Positions 43,474 to 53,621 of a stretch of 64,000 nt of DNA are shown here, piece after piece (the first letter of the stretch is position 1; every line of letters begins with the position of its first letter). Origin of the DNA: JAKZVK01 sp965248255. GTDB taxonomy: Bacteria > Acidobacteriota > Terriglobia > Bryobacterales > UBA6623. Location: contig CBDFIW010000004.1 of NCBI GenBank assembly GCA_965248255.1, forward strand, positions 1,054,001-1,118,000, given 5' to 3'. The notes beneath the pieces were generated by a model that saw only the letters and a program-made list of their open reading frames with translations, was not told where the DNA came from and did not search any database. Both the position numbers and the translations under genes were made by a program.

Positions 43474-43553
43474 GTAGGGGCACAGCACGCTGTGCCCGTG
43501 TTCGGGTCCAGTCGTAAGCTTCAGCCGCCGGGCACGGCATGCCGTGCCCCTAC
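43474..43553. repeat. Inverted pair of REP-like units (GTAGGGGCAC family)
   Basis: Left unit 43474-43497 (GTAGGGGCACAGCACGCTGT then GCCC) and right unit 43530-43553 (GGGCACGGCATGCCGTGCCC then CTAC) are inverted copies, each also internally palindromic. The spacer is 32 bp. They lie between the divergent lepA and TIM-barrel genes. Single units of this family occur at 11949, near 34267 and near 36410. Confidence 0.65.
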
Positions 43554-43628
43554 ATTGTCGTTGCACACTCGGCATACCGATCTAACAAACCGCCGGCCCA
43601 AACGAGTCGTTGCGATAAACTATGGCCT

Positions 43629-44498
43629 ATGGCGGACTTCCCGATTGCAATCATCACCGACGAATTCACCCAGGACTTCGAGCGCGTTTGCAAGCATGCT
43701 GTGGACCTGGGCGTGACGGCGCTGGAGCTTCGCACCATCTGGGACAAGAACATCGTCGACATGAGTGACGACGACATCCAAGAGGTCGGCCAGCTCGCCA
43801 AAGACTCGAATCTGCAGATCATCTCGATCGCCTCGCCGGTCTTCAAATGTACGCTCCCCGGCGGCGGCGAGATCGATCACCGTTTCGAGCAGGACGCCTT
43901 CCATTCGGCCCACACCTACGAAGATCAGTCGCGCATCCTGGCGCGGTCGTTGGAAGTGGCCCAGAGGCTCGGTGCGCCGATCGTCCGGGTGTTCAGTTTC
44001 TGGCGTACCGTCGAGCCTGAGAGAATCACGTCGCGCATCATCGATGCGCTGCGCGATGCGGTCGAGACAGCCGGCGCCAGCGGCATCAAGATCGGGCTCG
44101 AGAATGAGCACGCCTGCAACATCGCCACGGCTGCCGAATCGGCTCCGGTTCTAGAAGCGATTCAAGGCCCCAACTTTGGGCTCGTCTGGGACCCGGCGAA
44201 CTGCTACATCGCCGGCCAGATTCCTTTCCCCGACGGTTACGCCGGGTTGCCCGCGGGTCGAGTCCTGCATGTCCACGCCAAGGACGGCATCTTGCCGCCG
44301 AGCAGCGACCGCATGAACTGGGGCGACATCGGCACCGGTGACGTGGATTGGATGGGCCAGTTTTCGGCCATGGTACGGGATGGTTACTCCGGCATGGTGA
44401 GCCTCGAGACCCACTGGGGCGGCCCTGGAGGCGACAAGTTCAAGGGCAGCACGATTTGCGCGAATAGTTTGAAGCGGTTGGTGGCCGAGGCGGCGTAG
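43629..44498 (+). CDS. Sugar phosphate isomerase/epimerase-like TIM barrel
   Basis: A 289-residue AP-endonuclease-2/xylose-isomerase-like barrel. Visible are DEFTQDFERVCKHAVDLGV, ALELRTIWDKN, IVRVFSFWRTVEPE, KIGLENEHACN with the metal Glu, FGLVWDPANCYIAG and VLHVHAKDG with the metal His, and VSLETHWGG at the end with the last Glu. The family includes tagatose epimerases, hydroxypyruvate isomerase and inosose dehydratase. The metal site is complete but the substrate is unknown. ATG 43629 is taken because the barrel starts right after it; an upstream ATG at 43539 would add REP-derived sequence. Confidence 0.82.
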   Translation: MADFPIAIITDEFTQDFERVCKHAVDLGVTALELRTIWDKNIVDMSDDDIQEVGQLAKDSNLQIISIASPVFKCTLPGGGEIDHRFEQDAFHSAHTYEDQSRILARSLEVAQRLGAPIVRVFSFWRTVEPERITSRIIDALRDAVETAGASGIKIGLENEHACNIATAAESAPVLEAIQGPNFGLVWDPANCYIAGQIPFPDGYAGLPAGRVLHVHAKDGILPPSSDRMNWGDIGTGDVDWMGQFSAMVRDGYSGMVSLETHWGGPGGDKFKGSTICANSLKRLVAEAA

Positions 44499-44600
44499 TT
44501 CGGGATGCGCGGGGTATATGCCTTGGACTTTCACCTTCATTCGGCCATAATAGCTACGACCTGCCGGTAGCGGTCACCGCCGCCCGCACGGTGTTCTGCT

Positions 44601-45662
44601 GTGACGTTCAAGCCCCCAGAGTTGGGCCGCTTCTACCTGCCGTTCGTCGCGGTCGTCGTGCTGCTGGCATCTTTTGGCGGGTATTACTTCTTCTACGTTC
44701 ATCATCAGGAGGAATACTACAGCCGGCGAAACCTGCGAGAACTCGCTGTCATGGCGGGGCAACTGCAAGCCCAGATCGGGACGTATCGAACCGTCCTTAA
44801 GAATCGGGCGGATTATATCCAGAAATGGTTCAGCGATAACCCTCAGGCCGCTCGCGAGGGATATTTGAACGTACTGGACTGCTCCCGGGAAGACCTGCGT
44901 GAGGGTAGTGACTCCCAGGGGACCACCTCCCTCGCGCGGATCGCGCAGGCGTGCCTGGCGAAACCCTACATTGACGACCGCGTCCCCGACCTCGCCTACG
45001 TCGATCCGCGAGATGATCCCCCTAAGGAGGAGGTGAGTCTCGCTCTGCAAAACGGCGTCTTCTGGCTCTATCTCTCGGCGGAGTCCGACCAGAATCTCGG
45101 ACCCGCGGCGGCCGGGAAGGTGCGAATTCACGCCAAAGCCAAACTGAGCGACCTGGGCCCGAAGTTCGTGCCGGCAGGACAGTTCGACAATGTGCTTTTT
45201 GTTGATGCTGAAGGGACCGTGATCTTCCAGTCAGGGCATCCAGAGCTTCGCGCCACGGCTGTTCCGAAGATCGTGGAGCAAGGAAGAGATACAGCGACAG
45301 GAGTCATCGAGGAAGACTTCGGCGGTACGGCGTACAAGATCTTCATGCAGCCGGTTCGTTTGCCGCTGGCCATGCGTGCAGACGTAGAACAACCTGAAGA
45401 GGACACGGAAGCGAAAGCGATCACAGAGAAAGGGACGAACGAGGAAGGAGACTCCTCTTCGTCAACTCGGACCTCGAACGGCCGCCACTGGGTCGTTTGC
45501 GGGCTGATCGAAGCCGAGCGCTTCCGTGCGGAAACCCTAGCCATCTCGTACAGCGTCATCATCTGGTTTGCCTTCCTGCTGCTGATGACGGTGTTGGTGT
45601 GGCCTTTCCTCAAGCTGACTGTCCTGGCGCCGGCCGGGCGTTCTCGAGAATCACCTTGTTGA
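44601..45662 (+). CDS. Membrane sensor-like protein truncated after its second membrane segment
   Basis: A 353-residue protein. The first membrane segment is LPFVAVVVLLASFGGYYFFY. A long extracytoplasmic region follows with DNVLFVDAEGTVIFQSGHPE, a Cache/PAS-like strand set. The second membrane segment, ISYSVIIWFAFLLLMTVLVW, comes near residue 325. Only about 15 residues follow (PFLKLTVLAPAGRSRESPC), so any cytoplasmic kinase, cyclase or methyl-accepting domain is missing. The start is GTG 44601. Its last 53 bp overlap the convergent gene at 45610-46941, consistent with a deletion that fused the two ends. Confidence 0.65.
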   Translation: MTFKPPELGRFYLPFVAVVVLLASFGGYYFFYVHHQEEYYSRRNLRELAVMAGQLQAQIGTYRTVLKNRADYIQKWFSDNPQAAREGYLNVLDCSREDLREGSDSQGTTSLARIAQACLAKPYIDDRVPDLAYVDPRDDPPKEEVSLALQNGVFWLYLSAESDQNLGPAAAGKVRIHAKAKLSDLGPKFVPAGQFDNVLFVDAEGTVIFQSGHPELRATAVPKIVEQGRDTATGVIEEDFGGTAYKIFMQPVRLPLAMRADVEQPEEDTEAKAITEKGTNEEGDSSSSTRTSNGRHWVVCGLIEAERFRAETLAISYSVIIWFAFLLLMTVLVWPFLKLTVLAPAGRSRESPC

Positions 45663-46941
45663 CGATGGCGCCGAAACGCTGCCCGGCATCGGAACCGCAG
45701 GATATGGGAACGGCGGCGTCAAGCTCAGCGGAGGCGACGTGCGCCTGTGAATCTCGCAGCGCGGCCTCCAACCCGTGAAGCCGAAGCTCGGAGACAATCG
45801 CGTCACCCAGCGAGACAGTCCCGCTGCCGCCCGTCACTTTGACTCTGGAATCTCCGGTGCTTCGAATGCTCCGGATGTTGACGGCTTCCGTGTCGCCGTC
45901 GGCGCTGATCGCCAGATCCAAACCGCCAGGTCGTAAGCGTGTCCGAGTGGTGTACTCCAAAGTGCATGCCGTGGGATCGACGACGAGCGAGCCATGAGTG
46001 ACAAACTGAGCGTCGTTCGGGTCGTACGCGGGGACCTCCCCCACCGCAGCCCCTTGTCCTCCTGATCGTGATAGTTGCAAAGCGAGGGCAAAGGTGCTTG
46101 TCGACAGCTCGTTTGCCCTTGACTCCAGAAAACGTACCCGCTGAAGGTCCTCGCGCAGGGACTTGCTTTCGAGGTCACCCGAAAGCCGCAGACCGGCTCG
46201 AACATCCTCTACCCGAGCTTCCTCGACATCAACAACAACGTGAACGTCGTCTGCGGTGGTGTCGGTGACGGCCAGAAGCGCCAACTCCTCATTGCCCTCC
46301 GACCCGGATGCCAGGCTGATGGAAGAAGTCGGAATCTCGATCCGCGCGATGGCGAAGTCGAGCCTCGCGCCCGAGCCGGTAGGCAGAGGAACCTCGACTC
46401 CGGAGATCTCGGCCTGGGGAGCCTCGAGCTGCACGTGAATCGGTTCCCCGCAACGATCGATTTGAAGGCGCAGCTCACTGTCAGCGACGGTTAGCCGGTC
46501 GACGTACAGGCCGGAGGGCAACGCGGGCAGCGAAACGGCAAAGCCCTGAACCAGTAAGAAGGTCACGAGGACAAAGGCGGCTGCGTCGGCTGCAAACGGA
46601 TTCCATCTCTGATACCACTCTTCCGCGCCGCTCTTCCGCGTGTAGACCCTCCACCGCAGAACGGCCGCCATGGCAAGCGAGGCCCGGCCGAAAGGAAGAA
46701 CAACGTGCACAACGAGACCGCCCTGCCTAGGGTCAAGAACAGCAGGACGGGCAGCAGAACCGTTGCGGCAGGCAGCAACAAACAGCAACAGCCGGCTACG
46801 GTGTCGGATCCACAAGATAGTCAGCAGCTTCAGCAGGAGGAAAAAGGCGATCGCGGCGGCAAGCGCCCATGTGAAGATGCGGCGAAGTCGTGCGATACCG
46901 GCTGCCAGCTCGTCGGGAAGTGTTATCAGACGAGCCCGCAC
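45610..46941 (-). CDS. Membrane protein of unknown function with a large beta-rich domain
   Basis: A 443-residue protein. Three hydrophobic segments occur early (WALAAAIAFFLLLKLLTILW, VVHVVLPFGRASLAMAAVL and AAAFVLVTFLLVQGFAVSLP). The remaining 300 residues alternate strands and acidic turns (RLDFAIARIEIPTSSISLA, ALLAVTDTTADDVHVVV), reminiscent of AsmA-like or other envelope proteins but without a clear family. GTG 46941 is the start. It lies 34 bp after the broken cytochrome lipoprotein on the same strand, likely one operon. It is convergent with, and overlaps, the sensor-like gene. Confidence 0.6.
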   Translation of the reverse strand: MRARLITLPDELAAGIARLRRIFTWALAAAIAFFLLLKLLTILWIRHRSRLLLFVAACRNGSAARPAVLDPRQGGLVVHVVLPFGRASLAMAAVLRWRVYTRKSGAEEWYQRWNPFAADAAAFVLVTFLLVQGFAVSLPALPSGLYVDRLTVADSELRLQIDRCGEPIHVQLEAPQAEISGVEVPLPTGSGARLDFAIARIEIPTSSISLASGSEGNEELALLAVTDTTADDVHVVVDVEEARVEDVRAGLRLSGDLESKSLREDLQRVRFLESRANELSTSTFALALQLSRSGGQGAAVGEVPAYDPNDAQFVTHGSLVVDPTACTLEYTTRTRLRPGGLDLAISADGDTEAVNIRSIRSTGDSRVKVTGGSGTVSLGDAIVSELRLHGLEAALRDSQAHVASAELDAAVPISCGSDAGQRFGAIVNKVILENARPAPGQSA

Positions 46942-46975
46942 CTCGTTGATCGTGGAGAGTTGCGATTGCGTCCTT

Positions 46976-49115
46976 TCACAGAGCGTTTCCGGGGACGACT
47001 GTGCCGGGAACTTCCTTTCCGGAGGCGGTCACGTACTTGCGATCACCCATCCTCTTCTCCGGCCACAGCAGCTTCTGGATCGCGTCGTTGAACGATTTCA
47101 TCCGACCCTCGACCGATCCGTAGTAGTTGAAGTACCCGATCGTGTTGCTGAGTAGAAACGGCGCCGTCGACCAGACGCTCACCAGCGATGCTGGGCGCGT
47201 GTAACCGCGGCCTCCTCCCGGCATCTTGTACTGGTAGGGCTCGCCCGTAATCGGGTGATGCACGGTGATCTCGCCCACCGACGGGAGTTGCTTGTACGTC
47301 TCCGAGGAGAAGTCGCTCCAGATATTGCCCCGGATCGCATTAGTCGCCAGCGGGCTACAGGCGCACGTTTCGAGCAGCGTGACGGGCACGCGCTGGTCGT
47401 GGGAGAGGAAGTTGTTGTCGAGGAAGTCGTCGGCAAGGACGATCGGCGCCATGGCATCTTTGAACCCGGACGTCTTGGTCCACTTCCAATACTTGTCCCA
47501 GCAGTCGAGGTAGTCTGGCCCCACGCACTCTTTGGGGAAGAACCCAAACGCTTTCTCCGGTAGCTTGCTCGAGTGGCAGCGCGCACAACGCTCGGCAAAC
47601 ACTTCTTTCCCGCGTTTGAGCTTGCCCGCGTCTTTGGTGAGGTAGGCTTCCCCGCCCGGAGCCTTCTCCAGATAGTCGGGCTTCGCGCTGGCGAGGAAGA
47701 ACAGCGCGGCGTCGGGGGTCTGCATCTCGGTTGCCAACCAATAGTGCGAGTTCTTGCGGGCGACCTCGATCTCGATCGGCGTGACGGTCCGGCCGCCCAA
47801 CAACGGATCGAAGTGCTCAAGCCACTCTTCGCTAAACAAGCCGATGTTGATGTAGACGCGGTTGAACGCTCCCAGGGTCCCAACCGAATCCGAGCCATCT
47901 TTGAGGACCCGCGGCGTCCAGACGGTATCCGGTTTTTCAAAGAACTCGGTGAGAGGTCCTTTGTTGATGAAGTCGTTGAACTGGCGGTTGTTGAGTTCGC
48001 CGCCGACCAGCGTCTCCCTGCCCCATTTCTTGGCAATGCCCATGCGCGCGCCGTAGGCTGTAGATCGCGTTCATGGTTCGCGGATTGTTAATGTTGTCGT
48101 TGGAGATGAACGACGTATCGATTGTCCCGGGGCGCGAACTGTGGAACATCTGGAGAATGTAGTTCGTCTCATCCGGACGCCACACGAAGATGCGATCGAT
48201 CCAAAGATACTGTGCGCCGGGATTAGAGTTCAGGTTCTCCCACTTCGGGTTTTCAGCGTATTTCGGTGGGTTCGAAGGGTTCGGACCCACGTGGCAAAAG
48301 CCGCACGACATGCCAACGCGGTACGGTCGCACTAGCTCCGTTCGGTCAAAGTATTCGGGGTCGGTGTAGTAGCGCTTGGCATCCCACTTCCGCTCCGCCT
48401 TCTCGTCGAAATCCGGATTCGGGAACAGCCGGAGGCCCACGACGCCGCTGGCGTAGCCATAATACGAGCCCACCGGAATGTTCTTCCCACGCGCACCGAT
48501 TCGCACACCGGGGTACTTGTCTTCGTTCTCGAAAGGGTCGGGGGGGCAGTCCTCACTTCTCACGTCGAGCCAGAGACCGTATCGATCTTCCCTCGGCCGC
48601 TCCGGCTTCTCGAAGCAGGGTTCGTTGACGAGGCCGAGGTACTCCCAGCGATTGTCACGACTGCTGGGCAGGTCACGGTGATTCGACAACGTCTTGAGGA
48701 AGTCGATTGCACCCACGCTTTGCCTCGCCAGAAGGTCCCAGAGGCGATCGTTGCCGCCGGTCCATACGATCCAGTTATTACGGCCTTTCACCGCGGCCTG
48801 AACAGCGGCCTCGGGTGAGATTCCGGGAACGAACGGATCGAGGTCGGCCGCGATCGCCGCTGGATTCTTCGTGACACCGTAGTCCATGTCACGAAAGTAG
48901 TCCTCGTCCGCGGCCGGGAAGGACTCGGGGGGACGGTTGGCGAGTTTCGCTTCGTCGTCCACCCTTCCGGTCTTGAGCTTGTTCGCTCCGCACGCCGCAA
49001 GAAGAAGTACGAAGACTACCGGCACAAACAGGCACGCCGAAACGAGTCGGGTTGTAGGGGTTGGCAATGGACTCACCGTCGTCAGGATGTTCGGATTGAC
49101 GGACGTTTCGGTCAT
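46976..49115 (-). pseudogene. Di-haem c-type cytochrome lipoprotein, split by a frameshift
   Basis: From 49115 the frame gives a lipoprotein signal with lipobox LLAACGANK (Cys42) and a haem site CGFCH at residues 271-275. From about 48060 the protein continues in another frame (GARMGIAKKWGRETLVGGEL) with a second haem site CARCH, and ends at 46976. The first frame runs on in nonsense to 47937. One-base repair near 48055 would give a protein of about 710 residues. It resembles large di-haem cytochromes of the peroxidase/RoxA-like group that recur in the cluster at 55-59 kb. The haem-bearing part would face the periplasm, tethered to the membrane. Confidence 0.8.
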
Positions 49116-49300
49116 CAGGTCTCTCCGCTCACCTGCAGTGTTCCACCTGTTGCCCTAGATCGAGATCTGACGGCCGGCGGATGTTTTTTCAAGAAGTGGA
49201 CGTCATTTCGATGCCTAATTCAATAGTCCCTAGGAACTAGAGTGCCCGATTGTACACCTTCAGGTAAGGGAATGCAATGTTTAGGGGAACCCGTGTCAAG
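49116..49300. other. Intergenic region upstream of the cytochrome lipoprotein, up to the ISNCY element
   Basis: A GGAGAG ribosome site lies just before the cytochrome start. One copy of a 17-base direct repeat (ATGTTTAGGGGAACCCG) is at 49277-49293, with its twin on the other side of the ISNCY element. No gene is seen. Confidence 0.5.
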
Positions 49301-50880
49301 AGGCAATAGTGGAGTGGACCCCTGTGGTAGCCCAGTAGAAGTGTCCCCTTGGTGATAGGAGAGAATCGTCATCGTCGGGGCTGTGGAACTGTGGGAATCG
49401 CGCAGCGATTTCCAAGGGACGGTGGGAAGGGTGGAAAACCATCCACCGCTCCTCGAACCCGGCACGGCTGCCGCCACAAGGTTTTCCACGCTTTCCATCC
49501 GACCCGGCATTTCCGCAGCCCTCTTATGAATTCGCAGCTCGTGTTTTCCGCAACACAGCTCGCCGCCAGGGATGGTTCGCCGCCGGCTTGCGTCCGGCCA
49601 CCACGTTCCCCTGCGGTGCCGGCTTCGTCCGCAGCCGTGGCGTCGGCGTGGCGATCACTTCGTGCTCGATCTCGTGCCCCTCAAACCTCACCTGCAAGCT
49701 CTCATCGCGCCCCTGTTGGACCGTCACCCGTGCACCCGCCCCCACGCCCTGATTGCGTTTCGGCTTCAACTGCAAACAACGATTCTCGAAACGCACCACC
49801 TGGTCGTTGCTCACCACCCGTTCGTATTCGAAGCAGAACACCCCTCGCAGCTCGGCGCCGCGGGGTAGCGCCTGGTGAAAGTCCGCTCCCGCCGCCGGCT
49901 CGCAGCAGAAGCGCTCGTTGTGCTCGGCTAAGTACTCCTCGCCGAGGTAACGGTTCGCCGCCTCGTAATCAACGATGCCCCGCAGCCGCATCTTCTTGAT
50001 CAGGCGGTCCTGGTGCGTGCCGTGATGGCGTTCGACACGTCCCTTGGCTTGCGGCGACGATGCGGCAATGATGCCAATGCCAAGCTTCGCGCACATGCGC
50101 CCGAACTGCGTCTCGGGCTTGATGCCTTCCAGTGCTTCCCGCGACGTCGGCTGGCGCTGGTAGACGTTTTTCCAGTCGCAGTACAACGCCTTGGGAACGC
50201 CGTGTTGGCGCACCCAGGCTTGGAGCAGATCGGCCGCGGCCCAGGTCGTTTCCTGGCCCGAGAAGCGGCACAGTGCAAGACCGGTCGCGTCATCGACAAA
50301 GTTCATCAGACAGGCTTTCGGGCCGCGTCCTTCCAGCCAGTGGTGGTGCGAACCGTCGAGTTGAATCAGCTCGCCGAAGTGCGCTTTGCGTTGCCGCCGG
50401 CTGCGATGCGGTGGGCGCTTGCGACTCCGGCTCCACAGGCCCGCCGCGAGCATCCAGCGCCGCAGCGTGCGCACCGACACCTCCAGGCCGTGATCCTGTT
50501 GCAGCTGCTCCGCGGCTAGCGTCGGCCCGCAGCGCTGCTGCGGTCGCCCCCATAGTGTTCCCGCACCAAGGCCAACACACGCCGGCGAAACTCCACCGGC
50601 TTAGCGCGGTTCGAGCGGCGCCCGACGTTGCCGTGCACCAGCGCCTTAGTCCCGCCCTTGCGATAACGGCTCCACAGGCGCTTGGCTTGGCGGTAGCTGA
50701 TCTCAAGCCGCGCCGCCGCTTCGTTCAGCTTCCACTCCCCCCGCCGGACCCGGCTTAGCACCTCACTACGCCTCAGCTCCTTGTCGCTCATCCATGTCCT
50801 TCCCAATCTTTCACCTCCTCGTGGAGGTCCAGATTAGGGGACATTTCTATTGCCTGCTCATGGGGACATTATCATTGCCT
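49301..50880 (-). mobile_element. ISNCY-family (IS1202-like) insertion sequence, about 1.58 kb
   Basis: Imperfect inverted ends: the left begins AGGCAAT and the right ends ATTGCCT, both followed inward by GTCCCC-type blocks and a TAGAA(A/G)TGTCCCC repeat. Outside them a 17-base direct repeat flanks the element (49277-49293 and 50887-50903), a few bases away from each end. The transposase is on the minus strand in two frames. The boundaries are good to within about 10 bp. Confidence 0.75.
49524..50806 (-). pseudogene. ISNCY-family transposase, frameshifted between HTH and catalytic domain
   Basis: The first frame (50806-50516) holds the HTH: KLNEAAARLEISYRQAKRLW and KALVHGNVGRRSNRAKP. The second frame gives GPTLAAEQLQQDHGLEVSVR, then the catalytic region HFGELIQLDGSHHHWLEGRG (first Asp), MNFVDDATGLAL, ALYCDWKNVYQ and AKGRVERHHGTHQDRL (Glu). 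The frames change near 50525 in a GC-rich tract without a clear slip signal. ISNCY transposases are usually one frame, so this copy is probably dead. The C-terminal beta domain is intact to 49524. Confidence 0.85.
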
Positions 50881-50905
50881 TTCAACATGTTTAGGGGAAC
50901 CCGAA

Positions 50906-50925
50906 GACTCCTGCAAACAGGAGTC
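50906..50925. repeat. Small hairpin after the ISNCY element
   Basis: GACTCCTG (50906-50913), loop CAAA, and CAGGAGTC (50918-50925) form a perfect 8-bp stem. It has the look of a REP-type unit often followed by TACGCTT, as here. No T-tract follows, so a terminator role is uncertain. Confidence 0.5.
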
Positions 50926-51249
50926 CTACGCTTGACGTGCGGCCACGCAACGTGGCGCGAAGCCCACCGCACCCTGGCCTATACATGTTGGGACGGTGCT
51001 AGGGTACATGCGCCGCCTCCCAAGCGCAATGATTGCGACACGTGTCATCTCGGGACCACGACCGTGAGAACTCGGCAAGCCTGACGATGACCGGCGGTCG
51101 CTGGTCGCCTCGGATCTCCTTGCCGCGAGGGTCGGCGGCTCTGAACGCGCTGGAGGATCCGGACAAGAGATTTCGCTTTACCAAGTCGGCCACATAGTTT
51201 AGGATAAAGTCGCCGGTAGGCGTCCTGGGACAACCTGAAAGGAACAACG
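50926..51249. other. Intergenic region of 324 bp before the small membrane protein
   Basis: No gene is recognised on either strand. The last 60 bp should hold the promoter of the 51250 gene; an AAAGGAAC ribosome site lies 8-15 bases before its ATG. Confidence 0.45.
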
Positions 51250-51441
51250 ATGTATACGCTGACACGAATCCTTCCGCCCCAAACCTTGTTGCTGAAGCAG
51301 CTTCCCGCGCTGGGTGGCGCTTTCATCATCGCGGAAGTGTTCTACAAGTTTCACAGTTTTACCCTGGAATGCTTGGCCTTCCTAGCCACCTGGTACGTCT
51401 TCGACGCCGCAATCAGCGTGCTCGGTCGAACGCGAAGCTGA
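51250..51441 (+). CDS. Small membrane protein of unknown function
   Basis: A 63-residue product with two closely spaced hydrophobic stretches (LLLKQLPALGGAFIIAEVFY and LECLAFLATWYVFDAAISVL). ATG 51250 has a good ribosome site. The high hydrophobicity with a regular Leu/Phe pattern argues for a real gene rather than a chance frame. It precedes the decayed gene at 51488 on the same strand and may belong to the same unit. No family name is known to me. Confidence 0.6.
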   Translation: MYTLTRILPPQTLLLKQLPALGGAFIIAEVFYKFHSFTLECLAFLATWYVFDAAISVLGRTRS

Positions 51442-51487
51442 GTGAGTCGTCAGAACCTGCAAAGCCGTTGTTGGTGAGGAGGCTGTG

Positions 51488-53459
51488 ATGCCGAGGGTAA
51501 AATTCCCCTACGAACTCAGGAAGGTGCAAGGCACGGTACTTGCCCAGGGCGGGTACACGGTTGCGCTCCAGTTGCGAGCGTCTGACGGCCGCACCCAGAT
51601 TCTCGGCGAGGAGCGGGTCGAGAGATTCTTTCATCGAGGCGAGCTTCGGTCGATCCTCAAGACCGAGCACCTGTTCAGCTCTGACGCCGGCTACGAATCA
51701 CACGTTTCGCCCGACCTGAAAGCCCCGTATTCACCAACTACCTCCGGCTGACGGGGTCGTCATCGACTCGGAAAGTGAGCCTTGGGGTTTTCAAGTTTCT
51801 TGACAGCGCTTGGCGCGTGTCGGGGTCGATCGTACCCGCTCCGGGTTTCCGGACGCCGTTGGAGACGCTGCGAGGGGTGTTGAAATCCGGTCCGGGACGA
51901 ACTATGAACGGTTCGCGGATCTGAGCGTAGCGGCAGGCGGCCAGTTCTTCTTCGCTGGACCACGCATGTTCGTCAACCCGGAGAAGACTTTCGATCTGCG
52001 CTTGCGGGTTCTTGACGAGCAGGACGTCGAGGTCGACCGCTACTACACCCTCACTCACCCGGGGGAGGTGAGGAACACTGTGAACGTCCGGGTCGGCCTG
52101 CCGTTTCTCAATGTCTGGCGAGAGTTTCAATCGACCCATCCGCGTCTGGCTAGTCGCCTCGAGAACGACATCCGGTTCGATCCGAAGAAGGCCCATCGAA
52201 CCGGCGATGCATTTCGCAAGCTGCGCCGGTATGACATCAAGCGTACCCACCAGGTTGCCGAGGGCGTTGTGACGAGGTCGAAAAGAGGACCGATTGGAGA
52301 CCCTGATTGGGTCTGGAACATCAAGATCGACCGATTCTACGACTCTCCCGAGGGTTTCCAGCTTCCCAATGAAAGGAATCGCAGAAGGCATGACGGACTG
52401 CATGTCGAGGCCTGCCGCCTACTGAGCCGAGCGGTTCTTCCCGACGGTGTGCACGCGACAGAAGAGGATCATCCGGTGCCGGTAGGCGAGCGAATTTGGA
52501 TGCTCGGCACACACGTCTTCGATGACACGCGGGACCTGGGCTCACTCGACCATGAACACTTCGAGCTGCATCCCTTGTACGTCATGCAGCCCTGCATGGG
52601 CGGTTGGTTCTACTTCGCTGTCTTTGAGTCGATTGCTTTGGCGCCGCTGGCAAACCAGGTGACCGGAGCCCCACCTCGGAGCTGGCCTTGGAGGTCCGCA
52701 AAGGCGCAGGATTACCTGAATGCCTACCAGACACCTGAGCCCGTAGCCCGCACGGATCCGAGTAATTGGGTAAGCGAGATATCCAGAAGCTACGAGCTTA
52801 TCTTCGACCATTTCCGAACCGATGTCAGCAGGCTGAGCTCCTTTTTCGCTCGAACCTCCCTGCGGTACGACTCTCTGGGTGTCGATCTTGGCATGGCCGG
52901 CATGCCGACGGAAGCGCGGTATCGCAAGTGGGCTCGCGAGCGGATTCAAGAAGGCCGACCCAAACAGATCTTCGAAGCTCTGGACCGACGCCTGACGGCT
53001 TTTTTCAAGTTCCTCTATGGGCCCGCCTCCTTCGGACTTAACCCGGTCAGCGGTCCGGTGCCCCACAGCCTGCTGCGTTGTGTTTATGCCATGGAGGCCG
53101 CCTTAGCGGCCGGAGCCACTGGCGGGCAAGTCGGTGAGACGAACGCCCGCGTCTCTCTCAACCGTGCGACGTCCAAACGATCCGAAGACGTTCGCAAGGA
53201 GATGAGCGAACTCTACCGGGTGCTGTTTCGAAACATGCCTGACTCTGCGACACGAGGAAGACTGTTTGCGACGGCGATCCGGCGCTACCAGAGTTGGGCC
53301 GTGCAGACATCGGGGCCCTCCAAGAGGCCTTCAGAGCTTTGGTCGGCGGCAAAGCTGCGAGAGTTTGGTTCCAGTGAAAGTGTCGATTCGCTTGTCGCCG
53401 AACTTCGAGCCCGCGTAGACCTTTTCTGGAAGCTGCTGACTCCACATCGCGCCAGGTAG
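51488..53459 (+). pseudogene. Large protein of unknown family, broken by two frameshifts
   Basis: Three frames together read as one protein of about 650 residues. Part one starts at ATG 51488 (PRVKFPYELRKVQGTVLAQG) and runs to about 51727. Part two (TNYLRLTGSSSTRKVSLGVF then APGFRTPLETLRGVLKSG) runs to about 51892. Part three (TNYERFADLSVAAGGQFFFA onward) runs to the stop at 53459. Conspicuous blocks in part three are DWVWNIKIDRFYDSPEGFQL, TRDLGSLDHEHFELHPLYVM and LRCVYAMEAALAAGATGGQV. The HEHFELHP segment is His/Glu rich and could bind metal. There is no signal peptide or membrane segment. I recognise no family. It lies just upstream of the redox cluster on the same strand. Confidence 0.6.
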
Positions 53460-53621
53460 CACCATCCAACTTGGCAAACATTGAGGCCCCGTTCCCTCGG
53501 TAGGGGAAACGGGGGAGGCGTGTACGCCTGCAAGTCCGATCTCCAGCAATTCCGAGGAAACTTCTTGAAATCCCGTGCGACAAGTAGTATTCTTACGGGC
53601 GGGCAAGAGGGAGGCACGCCG

